The notes under the pieces were generated by a model. It ran no database searches and was not told the DNA's origin. It saw only the letters and a program-made list of their open reading frames with translations. The position numbers and the translations under genes were made by a program. Shown piece after piece: positions 24,769 through 33,894 of a stretch of 64,000 nucleotides of DNA (its first letter is position 1; each line of letters opens with the position of its first letter). Source of the stretch: an uncultured Bacteroidales bacterium (GTDB lineage: Bacteria; Bacteroidota; Bacteroidia; Bacteroidales; Paludibacteraceae); the NCBI GenBank assembly GCA_946186915.1, contig CAMHOY010000004.1:93000-156999 (forward strand), written 5' to 3'.

Positions 24769-25805
24769 TTCTTCTCCAATTCGTTAAGACGTTTAAGGAT
24801 GTCCGGCAGTTGTTTGAATCCAACCACGGAGCGTCGCCAGTTGCCGGCCTCGATAGCCGGATAGCCCTGGTACATGCCGGACTTGCGCACACTGTTGGCG
24901 ATACCCGACTGTGCTCCGAAGATACAGTTGTCGGTTATCTCGATATGTCCGGCTACACCCACCTGACCCGTGAGGATACAATGTTTGCCGATCTTCGTGC
25001 TTCCGGCGATACCTACTTGTGCGCAAAGGAACGTGGATTCTCCCACTTCTACATTATGCGCTATCTGCACGAGGTTGTCGATTTTCACGTTGCGGCGGAT
25101 AATCGTGGAGCCCATCATAGCCCGGTCGATGGTGGTGTTGGCACCTATTTCGACATCGTCTTCGATGATGACATTTCCTATCTGCGGAATCTTCTGGTTG
25201 ACCCCCTGTGCATCGGGTTCAAAGCCAAATCCGTCCGAGCCGATTACTACGCCGGCATGCAGGACGCAGTCGGCACCAATGACGCAGCGGTCGTAGATAC
25301 GAACGCCGGCGTAGAGGATGGTGTGGTCGCCAATGACCACATTATCGCCGATATAGGTGTTCGGGTATATCTGTACTCCTTTGCCCAGGCGCACGTTCTT
25401 GCCGATAACCGCAAAGGCACCGATGTACGCATCTTTCGGAATGGTCACTCCTTCGCTGATGAAGCACGGCTGCTCGATGCCGCGTTTGGCGGGATGCATG
25501 GCCTTCGACACTATCTGCAACAACTGCGCCATCGCTCCGCGGGCATTGTCTACCAGTATGACGGCTCCGCCGGCTTTTCCTTCTCCTTCGGGGAAGGTGA
25601 TTTTTCCTTCTATGACGCTGCGTGTGATGAGGATGACGCCTGCTTTCGAAGTGGTGATGAACGGCAGGTATTTGGCATCGGTGATGAAAGACAAATGCTG
25701 TGCTTGGGCCGTTTCTATCGGCGCGACATCACTTACCATGGCATTGGCGTTGCCATAGAGGGTTCCACCTAAAAGGGCTGCTATTTGTTGTGCACTAAAT
25801 TCCAT
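24765..25805 (-). CDS. lpxD: UDP-3-O-acylglucosamine N-acyltransferase
   Basis: Third step of lipid A synthesis. It has 346 residues. The N-terminal uridine-binding domain (QHLSFITDAKYLPFI) is followed by hexapeptide repeats from about 100. LVQIAHNVEVGESTFLCAQVGIAGSTKIG carries the catalytic His, and a C-terminal helix ends in LPDILKRLNELEKK. It overlaps lpxC by 4 nt downstream and the HD gene by one base upstream, so lpxD-lpxC-lpxA form one transcript. Confidence 0.96.
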   Translation of the reverse strand: MEFSAQQIAALLGGTLYGNANAMVSDVAPIETAQAQHLSFITDAKYLPFITTSKAGVILITRSVIEGKITFPEGEGKAGGAVILVDNARGAMAQLLQIVSKAMHPAKRGIEQPCFISEGVTIPKDAYIGAFAVIGKNVRLGKGVQIYPNTYIGDNVVIGDHTILYAGVRIYDRCVIGADCVLHAGVVIGSDGFGFEPDAQGVNQKIPQIGNVIIEDDVEIGANTTIDRAMMGSTIIRRNVKIDNLVQIAHNVEVGESTFLCAQVGIAGSTKIGKHCILTGQVGVAGHIEITDNCIFGAQSGIANSVRKSGMYQGYPAIEAGNWRRSVVGFKQLPDILKRLNELEKK

Positions 25806-27025
25806 TATCGCATTTTGAATAAATATCGTTTGGTGGGTTTGCGGGTGAGAGCGGCGAGGTCGAGGATCTCACTTGCCTCTGCGATGTCGCGTACGGTGCC
25901 GTCGGAATAGAGGATGTCAATCGTGTCGGCTTTTTCCGAATAGGTGTTGCTGGTAGAGATATGTTCGCTCCAGCAGTAGGAGGCTTCGTTCTCGGATATA
26001 CCTAACTGCGCAGCATATTGTTTGTTCAGTTCCGCTTTTTGCGTATCTGTCAACGGGGCGGATAGTAATTCTCCTCGGAAGAGGCGTCGGTTGATAAAAC
26101 TCTCGCTCAAAGCACTCAATACTTTGTCCTCTCCGGAGATCCAGGCTTTGATTGCGGACAAGACATCGTTATCGTCGAGCAATGCATATTTCTCCAACGC
26201 CTCACTGGTGGGGCTAAACATATCGAACGTCACCGGCTGGTATAGGAAATACCGCAAGGCCGGCGAACAAAAGAGTTCTTTACCGCCCCTCGCCAACTCT
26301 TTGGCACGGCTGAGAATTTTTATCAAGTGCTGCTCTGCAGCTACAGATGTCTTATGCAGATAGACCTGCCAGTACATGAGTCGGCGTGCCACCAGGAATT
26401 TCTCCACGGAGTAGATTCCTTTGACCTGCACGACCAATCGGTCGTTGCGTACATCGAGCATTTTGAGTAGTCGTTCACTCGCTACGCGTCCTTCCTGCAC
26501 GCCTGTGAAGAACGAGTCGCGACAGAGATAATCCATGCGATCCACGTCCAGCTGACTGGAGATCAGTTGGTGCAGGAAATGCTTCGGGTACTCGTTTTTG
26601 AAGATTGCGATTGCGGTATCCAGTTGCCCGTTCAGGTCCATATTGATCCGCTCCATCATGAGGAGGGAGATATCCTCATGCGTGACACCCTCTACGAGCG
26701 TGTGTTCCAAGACGTGTGAGAATGGTCCGTGTCCGATATCGTGCAACAGGATGGCTATCATTGCAGCGGTCTCTTCGTGCTCTGTGATCTTGACATCCTT
26801 GAGCCGCAGCGAAGCGATGGCCTCATGCATCAAGTGCATTGCGCCTAACGAGTGTCCGAAACGGCTGTGCATGGCACCCGGGTACACGAGGTATGATAAT
26901 CCCAGTTGTCGAATACGGTTCAACCGCTGTACGTAGGGATGTTGCAGCACATCGTAAATCAGTTCATTGGGTATGGACAAGAACCCGAAAACAGGGTCGT
27001 TGATAATCTTTCTTTTATTCGGCAT
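25805..27025 (-). CDS. HD-domain phosphohydrolase (dNTPase-like)
   Basis: 406 residues. Metal-binding HD motifs: HSRFGHSLGAMHLMHEAI, AAMIAILLHDIGHGPFSH and SSQLDVDRMDYLCRD. The build matches the SamHD1/dGTPase-like HD proteins often found before lpxD in Bacteroidales; the substrate may be dNTPs, which is inference from family. ATG 27025 was chosen over 27052 because it reduces overlap with the upstream gene to 11 bp; either is possible. Confidence 0.9.
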   Translation of the reverse strand: MPNKRKIINDPVFGFLSIPNELIYDVLQHPYVQRLNRIRQLGLSYLVYPGAMHSRFGHSLGAMHLMHEAIASLRLKDVKITEHEETAAMIAILLHDIGHGPFSHVLEHTLVEGVTHEDISLLMMERINMDLNGQLDTAIAIFKNEYPKHFLHQLISSQLDVDRMDYLCRDSFFTGVQEGRVASERLLKMLDVRNDRLVVQVKGIYSVEKFLVARRLMYWQVYLHKTSVAAEQHLIKILSRAKELARGGKELFCSPALRYFLYQPVTFDMFSPTSEALEKYALLDDNDVLSAIKAWISGEDKVLSALSESFINRRLFRGELLSAPLTDTQKAELNKQYAAQLGISENEASYCWSEHISTSNTYSEKADTIDILYSDGTVRDIAEASEILDLAALTRKPTKRYLFKMR

Positions 27026-27638
27026 CTTCTTTTCTTTTTCTAACGATGGCATATAGTCCGGCCATCACGGCAAGTACCAGTGGTGTACCCACCGGCGAAT
27101 GTTCAACTAATTGATCTTTCTCCTGCAAGTCGGTCGTCGTTGGCGGTCCTGGTGCCCGACGAGGGCCACTGGCGAGAGTGGCTATCTCCGGCGCACGCTG
27201 TGCTTCCGGTGCTGCCACTTGTCGATTCGCAGCAAAAGTGGCAAAGGTTGTCACAGTATTTGTGGTATAACTGATTCCACGTTGAGCGGACCCACCCGAA
27301 GTGGTGGCTATTCCGTGTCCTGCTCCGCCACCGACGGTCTGCACGTGTGCGCTACTCGTGGTGTACAGCCCGCGTGAAGGTTGCATGGCGGCTGTCGGTG
27401 CAGTAGTACGCGGTGTGATGGGAATAGAGTAGGGATGAACCGTGTTATGCAGCAACGAGTATGAACTCATGCGCATTGGTTGCACAGGCATGGAAACCGG
27501 CGAGGGCTTGGATACCACTACACCCGGGTTGACATATACTTCGGGTTTGCTGAAGACGATGTATATGATTCCCATCAGCGCTGTGCCGCATATCAAAACA
27601 AGCAGCGCGATCAGTATTTGGATGCGGAAGGCTTTCAT
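27015..27638 (-). CDS. Hypothetical two-helix membrane protein
   Basis: 207 residues with a membrane helix at each end (ILIALLVLICGTALMGIIYIV near 9-29; PLVLAVMAGLYAIV near 184-198) and a Pro/Ser/Thr/Ala-rich, low-complexity stretch between (PSPVSMPVQPMRMSSYS). I recognise no family. Its start overlaps the stop of the 1781-residue surface-protein gene (ATGA), so the two are coupled. A role in handling or anchoring that protein is possible but untested. Confidence 0.75.
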   Translation of the reverse strand: MKAFRIQILIALLVLICGTALMGIIYIVFSKPEVYVNPGVVVSKPSPVSMPVQPMRMSSYSLLHNTVHPYSIPITPRTTAPTAAMQPSRGLYTTSSAHVQTVGGGAGHGIATTSGGSAQRGISYTTNTVTTFATFAANRQVAAPEAQRAPEIATLASGPRRAPGPPTTTDLQEKDQLVEHSPVGTPLVLAVMAGLYAIVRKRKEDAE

Positions 27639-30600
27639 GGTTGTGCCTCCCTTCTCTCACTAATGCGTTTTCCCAAGGCATCATAGATGATACCGCGGAG
27701 AAGGATGCGTAACTGACCTTCCTGAATGAATTTCTCTGCTCGCTGAACCCGCTCGGCGTCAATATTCTCCACATCGGTTGCCACACGCGGCGGATTAGCC
27801 GTGATAAGGAACCGTCTTTGAGGGGTCTTGTTCACCGCAGAAAAAGTATATGTGTTTCCCGTTTGGATAAGCGTTGCCTGTTCGGTGACTAAATCATACA
27901 GGTACATCTCGTCGCCTTCGTAGTTAAACGAGAAGGTGTACTCTATTTCGTCACCTGCTTGGAAGGAGAGATAGCGCCCTTCCAACGTAGGAATAGCAGC
28001 TACCGCCATTTCGCCGCCCGTTTTGAGAACTGCCAACTTAGGTGCTGCCGCGTCACCGTCTATCTTGCGTCCGTCCCAGCCGTCTTCGTACTCTTCGGAG
28101 AACCCGCCGCGAGCAAGCAGATGTACGCGGTCGCCATAGGAGTCACCGCTGACCGTTAGTTGCATCACCTCTATGCTCGAGCGGCGCGGAGCACGCATCG
28201 GTTGAGTGGAGGTCTTGAAATAGGTGGCGTCATATACCACGCGGTTATACACCAACTTCAACTTTGCATTCGCAGAAGTTGTCTGTACGAAGAATCCTTG
28301 CATGGATGGAATGACGGAATCCACTCCGATGTACGGTGAGGAGTGAATAGGTACGACGGCATACTGACCGGGAACAATCGGATTGCTGTTTATCTCGGTG
28401 TTGATGATCTCGTCTTTGTTGGTGTCCCATGCAGCATAGGAACCGGTATGATAGATGTAGATGGCTTTCTCGGTGTTGATAAAGTCGCCATCTTCCATCT
28501 GGGAGATCTTGATGGGTGCCGTCCAACTGTTGGCAACGAAAGCAAAGCCGTCTGCGTCGCGGTTGTCCAGAGACAAAGTCGTCGTTACTGGAGGATTGAG
28601 TTTTCCTGTGAAGTCATAGGTCTTACGTGACTCTTGTGTGATGCAATAGCCTTCGAATGGAAGCAACACATCTTCATTCTGTACCCACTGCCATAAGCCG
28701 CCTAAACTACCATCGGAGGCAGTGGTCCAACGGCACATCCATGCGTAGTGGTATAGGTTGATGGCTGTTTTACCGGGCTGGAACGGAATACCTATGTACT
28801 GCCAAATCGGCGAAGTGGTGGAAGAACCTTCTGCACGACTGTAGTATTCTACCGTGGCACGTACATCTGACTCTTTATTTCCGTACACAAATCCGCCATT
28901 ATGTGTCTCGTCTGATTCGATAATTAAATCTTCGGCTTTGATGGTAATCGGTGACGCGTAGCGTGTGTTGTGAACGGTGGTTACCATTCCGGCGATAGTC
29001 AATCCGCCGTATGGTTTGACAATAAGTTTGCCGTCTACGGGGTTGTTGTGCTCGTCACGACCTTTATTCACTTTCACACTACCGGCATGCGCATTGTCAA
29101 TGTTCACCCAGCACTCCGCAATGATACGTGTCGGGTGGTACGGTGTCGGGATAATGTTTCGACCCGGTGACCAGTTCTTCGGGTTGCTCCATAAGTGGTC
29201 ACCTCCTCCGGCTACTGTGGTGCCGGTTGATGAATCGAATCCGTTGTCGAAGATGAGCGAGCAGTCGGCGATCTTCGTCTCGTCCGTCATGAGCAGATAG
29301 TCAATCATCTGCCGCATGATGATTTTACCGGCTTTGGATAGATTGCCCATCTCGTAGAAGTTAATACCGTAGATGAGCAGACGGGCAGGGAAGACCATCT
29401 GCCTCTCGCAGCAGACAATCAGGTCGCGGTTGTTGTTTTCATCTCGTACGGTGGCCAGGAAGATGAAGTCCGGCGCCTCATTAATAGTGAACCCTTGGAG
29501 TCCTTTTGCTTTCTTTTCCGAACTTAATGCATCCAATACGTGTACCGTCGTATCGGTTCTAACGACCTCCGTTTCGGTTGCATCGCTCGGGTTGTATTTG
29601 GCGTCCTTGAAGATTGCATGCCCGGCACAGAGCACCTTCATGTCTTGTACCTTCGGCTTCGGGTCTTTCGGATTGGATCCGATATGCCAGTTAGACTGAT
29701 TAGCCACGTATGCCTCGAAACTCAGAATAGGCTTCTTGTCAATCAATGTGCCGATAGCGTTCGTGTACCCTTCGCCGGTGTTCAAGAAGTCGGTGACGAT
29801 CAGTAAGTCGTATTGTGCATAATAAGCGGCTAATGATGCTTCATCTTTGGTGGCATAGCCATTCACGTAAGTGATGTCAAAATAGGTGCTCAGATACGTC
29901 ACAAGGTCGTTACAGTCATCTGCGTCATCTGCGCTGTAGGCAGTAAATGCACCGTTTTTTGTGCCGGTGATGATGAAGGCAATCTTTGCTTTTTGGTTCT
30001 GGGGATAGATGCGTATTGTGGACGTGATGGTATAGGTATGCTCCGGGTTGCAATTGTTAGCGATGGTGAAGGTCACCGTGATGGTCTTCTCGGTCACATT
30101 CCCGAAGTCGGATGTACCCATCAGATGAATCTGCTCGTCGAAATACTCGAAATGCAAATCACCCGTGAGAGGTTCAGAAGGTACGGCGGACAGGAGCGAA
30201 TAACTGATTCCTGTAGTGTCATAGTCGCAGGTCAGCCGGACAACACCTTCGTCCACCTTCTTGCGGTCCCAAATGGTAACGATAGGTGTAATATTCGTCA
30301 GGGTGGGCACCAGGTCACAGGGCTCTAACCATTTCGCGTAGAGTGTCTCGGGGGAAGTGGTCTTGTCCCAGTTGCGCACACCGTTACCCAAACCAGTGTA
30401 GTATTGTGTACCGGCACCGTCCGGCGCATCGTAGTAACCGTCAAAGACGTACCCCGCGCGCAGCGGCAGAGTGGTAATCTCCGGCATGGGCTGCAAGTAG
30501 TATGCAACTACAGAAGAGGTGTACGCGTTGTACGCTCCGGTGGCGTTCAAGATAATAGTGGACTTAATGATCTCCTCCCATTGGGCGTAGAGGGTCACGT

Positions 30601-32980
30601 TCGTGAGCGTGCGGAAAGGCGCTTCGTCGGCATAGAGGGTACCTGTGCCGGAAGGGTTCTCTGCCCATCCTTTGAAAAGATAATCTGTCCGCGTAAAGAG
30701 ATTGAGGTCTAACGGCCAGGTGGCTCCTTTCGGGACAATCTGGTCGGGCATACTGCCGGTACCGCCGTTGTTGTTAAACGAGATAACCTGTTGAGGTACT
30801 TCGACAATAACCACCATCTTCGTATCTTTCGTGCCTCCGGCGATACTGAACTCGCCGGTGTAGGTGCTCCCTTCATACACATATTTATGCCATGTGTCTT
30901 TGCTTCCGGGAACAAAACTTTTGGTGGTAGTCGAGCCGTTTACGGTTAGATCAATCGAGTAGGCATCATTACTGTTCGGGAAGGCATAGAAGGTGATCTT
31001 GCAAGCCTCCATACCGTTCAGGTCAAAGGTCTGTGTCTTTCCTTTTGCAACGGTGAAAGCTTTGATGGCGCGGTTGTCTGTAGAGGAGGCTCCCCATGTG
31101 CCGGCAACATCCAATAAGGTCAGATCCTTTGAGTTAAAATAGGTGCCACCTTTGTCGGGAAGGTCAAAGAGAATATCTTCTGTCTCTTTGAGACTCTCTC
31201 CAACCGGCACATACTGCCAGGCTTTCATGGCACCGTCCGAACCCTGTATCCATTCGTGGTTCTTTACGTAGCAATAACCTAAAATATAGATGAAGGTGGG
31301 CGGTTTCTCTTCCCATACAGCCGTGAGAGTTATTTGCTTGTTGTATAACTGCTGTAGTGTCGCGCCGTCGTTTATCGGCTGACCCGCTGCAACAGTGACA
31401 CCTCCTATCTTGAGATCCACATTGGCAGTCCAGTGACTGAAGTTATAGCCCGACTTGACGAACGTGCATGCAGGCAGCGCCTGATCGGTCTTCGGACAGA
31501 TATGCGTGATGGCCGCCATCGATCCTTCTCCTCCGTTGTTGTTGAAGGTGATAGACGAGATGCCGAATGTCTTCCAGGAAGTGGTACTTTGTGCAAAATT
31601 AAAGTGATTGCCTAAACCGGCAGCGGTGTTCAGACTGTTCGACTGATGACCGTTGTCATCACGCCAGATGACATAATTGAAGAACGCCGGATATGCCGCG
31701 CAGTAATAATACGTAGTGTCGCAGATGGTCGCCGTCGTGGTGATGTACGGACTGCCGTTCCAGTCGGACATACGCATGGCGTCGCTTGTGTAGTTGTATA
31801 TGCGGACGCAGTTCCAGTCGTCCGGCTTGACAAAATACACGTAGTTCGCACAAGGGTGCTCTACTGTCGGGAAGATTACGGACACCTCGTGCGTTGTGGT
31901 GTTGAAGGTGATGGTATAATCCCCTTCCGGACCGGGGTATAAGACGCAGTTGGGACCGTCACCCATCGTTAAGGTAATGCCGGATCTGTCTGTGGGTATG
32001 GCTGCCCAGTTGGTGTATTTGTTTCCGTCTTTCTCCAGATGAAACTCACAACGACCGTTGGCATACATGTGAATCGTTGTTGAGGCGATGTCTCCGCTCT
32101 GTGTCATACCGGTAGGCAACGCGAACTCGTCTCCCTCTTTTTTGAAGAATTGTCCGACGATAGTCCAGTCGGAGAGAGGGTTGGTGATGGTGACATAAGC
32201 CGCTGAGGAGTAGTTAAAGGCCCAATCGTGATGAACGATGGCGTATACGTCATGCTCCGAGAAGGTGCCGTCGTACGAAGTGGCTGCGGCTTCTACAGAA
32301 GCGGTTACCAGGGTCCAGTGTCCGCTCTCATCCAAATCGCCTGCGGCGTAAACGCCCTGGTCGTTCAGCGTCAAGTCCTCATCCGTGCCGCTGGTCCGAT
32401 GCCATATGAGCGTGTTCTGTATGCCGGTGTTGTCGTCTGTGCCGTTCGTCCAGGAGATAGCGGTGGTGATGCCGCTGGCTGCTGTCGGCGCAGAGGGCTT
32501 GACAAGATCCACGGTTCCTTTGTAGTACACGATATCATCCACATATATCGTGCAGTTGGCACCGATAGAACAGGTCGCCTGGATATTCTTTCCCGTCTGC
32601 GTGCTGGCGGCCGTGAATTGCTTGTAGATGAGGGTCCAGGTGTCTGCCTCAATGTCGAAATCATTTCCACCTGCGGCGGCGACATTGATGCCTGCCTTAC
32701 CGGCCACATTCAACTTCATCCAGCACATCACGGTGTAGGTGTTGTCCTTGTCGTAGTTGACCGCTCCGCCTTTGATAAGGCGTCCGCCGCCCGCAGAGGC
32801 GGTAGCATAATGTCCTTGTGTTCCGGTGCGCTTGGCAGTCGCGTTCACGGCTCTGTTAGAGGTGCTTGTGCCGCCCCATGCAGTACCGGTTTCAAATCCA
32901 TGCGTCCAGGAAGTCGTCTCTGCTCCCCATGCAAGGGGGATAGCGAAAAAAATAGCGAATAAGAGGAGAATCTTTTTCAT
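27635..32980 (-). CDS. Giant secreted surface protein with InlB-type repeats
   Basis: 1781 residues with signal peptide KKILLLFAIFFAIPLAWG. The N-terminal 150 residues resemble a carbohydrate-binding beta sandwich (CTIYVDDIVYYKG). At least three Listeria/Bacteroides (InlB B) repeats follow, recognisable by FNNNGGEGSM/FNNNGGTGSM, then GYNFSHW/DYLFKGW, ending in LTAVWEE or LYAQWEE. A ThuA/GATase-like region is possible near FIITGTKNGAFTAYSADDAD. The tail (VENIDAERVQRAEKFIQEGQ, then IYDALGKRI) is the short C-terminal motif of other exported proteins here. It is probably surface-exposed or secreted; the ligand is unknown. Confidence 0.87.
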   Translation of the reverse strand: MKKILLLFAIFFAIPLAWGAETTSWTHGFETGTAWGGTSTSNRAVNATAKRTGTQGHYATASAGGGRLIKGGAVNYDKDNTYTVMCWMKLNVAGKAGINVAAAGGNDFDIEADTWTLIYKQFTAASTQTGKNIQATCSIGANCTIYVDDIVYYKGTVDLVKPSAPTAASGITTAISWTNGTDDNTGIQNTLIWHRTSGTDEDLTLNDQGVYAAGDLDESGHWTLVTASVEAAATSYDGTFSEHDVYAIVHHDWAFNYSSAAYVTITNPLSDWTIVGQFFKKEGDEFALPTGMTQSGDIASTTIHMYANGRCEFHLEKDGNKYTNWAAIPTDRSGITLTMGDGPNCVLYPGPEGDYTITFNTTTHEVSVIFPTVEHPCANYVYFVKPDDWNCVRIYNYTSDAMRMSDWNGSPYITTTATICDTTYYYCAAYPAFFNYVIWRDDNGHQSNSLNTAAGLGNHFNFAQSTTSWKTFGISSITFNNNGGEGSMAAITHICPKTDQALPACTFVKSGYNFSHWTANVDLKIGGVTVAAGQPINDGATLQQLYNKQITLTAVWEEKPPTFIYILGYCYVKNHEWIQGSDGAMKAWQYVPVGESLKETEDILFDLPDKGGTYFNSKDLTLLDVAGTWGASSTDNRAIKAFTVAKGKTQTFDLNGMEACKITFYAFPNSNDAYSIDLTVNGSTTTKSFVPGSKDTWHKYVYEGSTYTGEFSIAGGTKDTKMVVIVEVPQQVISFNNNGGTGSMPDQIVPKGATWPLDLNLFTRTDYLFKGWAENPSGTGTLYADEAPFRTLTNVTLYAQWEEIIKSTIILNATGAYNAYTSSVVAYYLQPMPEITTLPLRAGYVFDGYYDAPDGAGTQYYTGLGNGVRNWDKTTSPETLYAKWLEPCDLVPTLTNITPIVTIWDRKKVDEGVVRLTCDYDTTGISYSLLSAVPSEPLTGDLHFEYFDEQIHLMGTSDFGNVTEKTITVTFTIANNCNPEHTYTITSTIRIYPQNQKAKIAFIITGTKNGAFTAYSADDADDCNDLVTYLSTYFDITYVNGYATKDEASLAAYYAQYDLLIVTDFLNTGEGYTNAIGTLIDKKPILSFEAYVANQSNWHIGSNPKDPKPKVQDMKVLCAGHAIFKDAKYNPSDATETEVVRTDTTVHVLDALSSEKKAKGLQGFTINEAPDFIFLATVRDENNNRDLIVCCERQMVFPARLLIYGINFYEMGNLSKAGKIIMRQMIDYLLMTDETKIADCSLIFDNGFDSSTGTTVAGGGDHLWSNPKNWSPGRNIIPTPYHPTRIIAECWVNIDNAHAGSVKVNKGRDEHNNPVDGKLIVKPYGGLTIAGMVTTVHNTRYASPITIKAEDLIIESDETHNGGFVYGNKESDVRATVEYYSRAEGSSTTSPIWQYIGIPFQPGKTAINLYHYAWMCRWTTASDGSLGGLWQWVQNEDVLLPFEGYCITQESRKTYDFTGKLNPPVTTTLSLDNRDADGFAFVANSWTAPIKISQMEDGDFINTEKAIYIYHTGSYAAWDTNKDEIINTEINSNPIVPGQYAVVPIHSSPYIGVDSVIPSMQGFFVQTTSANAKLKLVYNRVVYDATYFKTSTQPMRAPRRSSIEVMQLTVSGDSYGDRVHLLARGGFSEEYEDGWDGRKIDGDAAAPKLAVLKTGGEMAVAAIPTLEGRYLSFQAGDEIEYTFSFNYEGDEMYLYDLVTEQATLIQTGNTYTFSAVNKTPQRRFLITANPPRVATDVENIDAERVQRAEKFIQEGQLRILLRGIIYDALGKRISERREAQP

Positions 32981-32998
32981 GATAGAGGGAGTGGGGGA

Positions 32999-33613
32999 TT
33001 AGTGAATGAAATGGGTCCATTGACGCGGCTCTGCCTCGGGGCGTTCCTTGCCTTCCGTGGCTTTTAATAGATATGCCATATTTCGCGCTAAAGCGCGCAT
33101 GGTCTGCAAACCTTCGGCATCCAATGCCGCCTGACCTGCTTCACGACCATATACAATATTCCAATATTGGGATGTAACCAACGGCATGTTCATCATCTGA
33201 AAAGGCATCTGTAACGCCTGAAAAGCAGCTGTGGCACCGCCTCTCCTACATACCGCTACTGCTGCGGCTGGCTTGCCTTCGAAATACTTGCCCGCTGAAT
33301 AAAACATCCTTTGGATTAATGAGAGCACCGTTCCGTTCGGCTGCCCGTAATAGACCGGCGAACCTACAATCACGCCATCGCATTCTGCCATACGGGTGGA
33401 GATGTCATTGCAGATATCATCCTCGAAAATACAGCGATTCCCTCCAATCTCTTTACATTTCCCGCATGCAATACATCCGCGCACTGCGCGCGTGCCAATA
33501 CCCACGATTTCAGTCTCGATACCTTCTTGTTTTAATACCTTAGCAATCTCGCTCAATGCAAGAAATGTGTTTCCCTCACGACGGGGCGAACCATTAATCA
33601 GAAGTACTCTCAT
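32999..33613 (-). CDS. Flavodoxin-fold NAD(P)H reductase, iron-sulfur flavoprotein-like
   Basis: 204 residues. INGSPRREGNTFLAL binds the FMN phosphate, and VIVGSPVYYGQPNGTVLSLIQR is the flavin loop. Between them CIACGKCKEIGGNRC gives Cys-X2-Cys-X2-Cys-X7-Cys, the compact cluster motif of archaeal-type iron-sulfur flavoproteins, so a 4Fe-4S cluster is likely. It is a redox enzyme of unknown acceptor. ATG 33613 was chosen because the -7 box is at 33638-33645. It heads the long minus-strand run that continues 18 bp later with the giant surface protein. Confidence 0.85.
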   Translation of the reverse strand: MRVLLINGSPRREGNTFLALSEIAKVLKQEGIETEIVGIGTRAVRGCIACGKCKEIGGNRCIFEDDICNDISTRMAECDGVIVGSPVYYGQPNGTVLSLIQRMFYSAGKYFEGKPAAAVAVCRRGGATAAFQALQMPFQMMNMPLVTSQYWNIVYGREAGQAALDAEGLQTMRALARNMAYLLKATEGKERPEAEPRQWTHFIH

Positions 33614-33637
33614 TGTTTGTTTTAAACGATTTGGGCG

Positions 33638-33668
33638 CAAAGATACAACTTTTTTTTTACATGAACAA
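33638..33668 (-). promoter_or_regulatory. Bacteroidota-type promoter heading the long minus-strand run
   Basis: On the minus strand TTG, about 20 bp, then TATCTTTG. It is the only TAnnTTTG-type promoter I could find between here and 17982. Confidence 0.65.
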
Positions 33669-33746
33669 GAAAAAACAAAGTTTTTTGATACATATACTAA
33701 ACTTTTGTTGTCTAATGGAAATTTTTACACATTTTTACGCAAAAAC

Positions 33747-33777
33747 TTGCATATATCATAAAAAAGCAGTACCTTTG
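33747..33777 (+). promoter_or_regulatory. Bacteroidota-type promoter for tRNA-Leu
   Basis: TTGCATATATC, with 20 bp between TTG and TACCTTTG. The tRNA begins 23 bp after the -7 box. Confidence 0.75.
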
Positions 33778-33800
33778 CAGCCGATTTTGAGAGAAATCAT

Positions 33801-33886
33801 GCCGCGATGGTGGAATCGGTAGACACGAAGGACTTAAAATCCTTTGGCCAGTGATGGCTGTGTGGGTTCAAGTCCCACTCGCGGTA
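33801..33886 (+). tRNA. tRNA-Leu (anticodon TAA)
   Basis: 86 nt. Acceptor GCCGCGA pairs with TCGCGGT. The anticodon loop CTTAAAA reads TAA. A long variable arm (class II tRNA) and the T-arm GTGGGTTCAAGTCCCAC are seen. CCA is not encoded. It lies 8 bp before the methyltransferase start codon. Confidence 0.95.
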
Positions 33887-33894
33887 CATATTTT

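Noticed and set aside
24810-25772. 320-residue plus-strand ORF
   Set aside because: Antisense to lpxD; arises from the regular hexapeptide-repeat codons.
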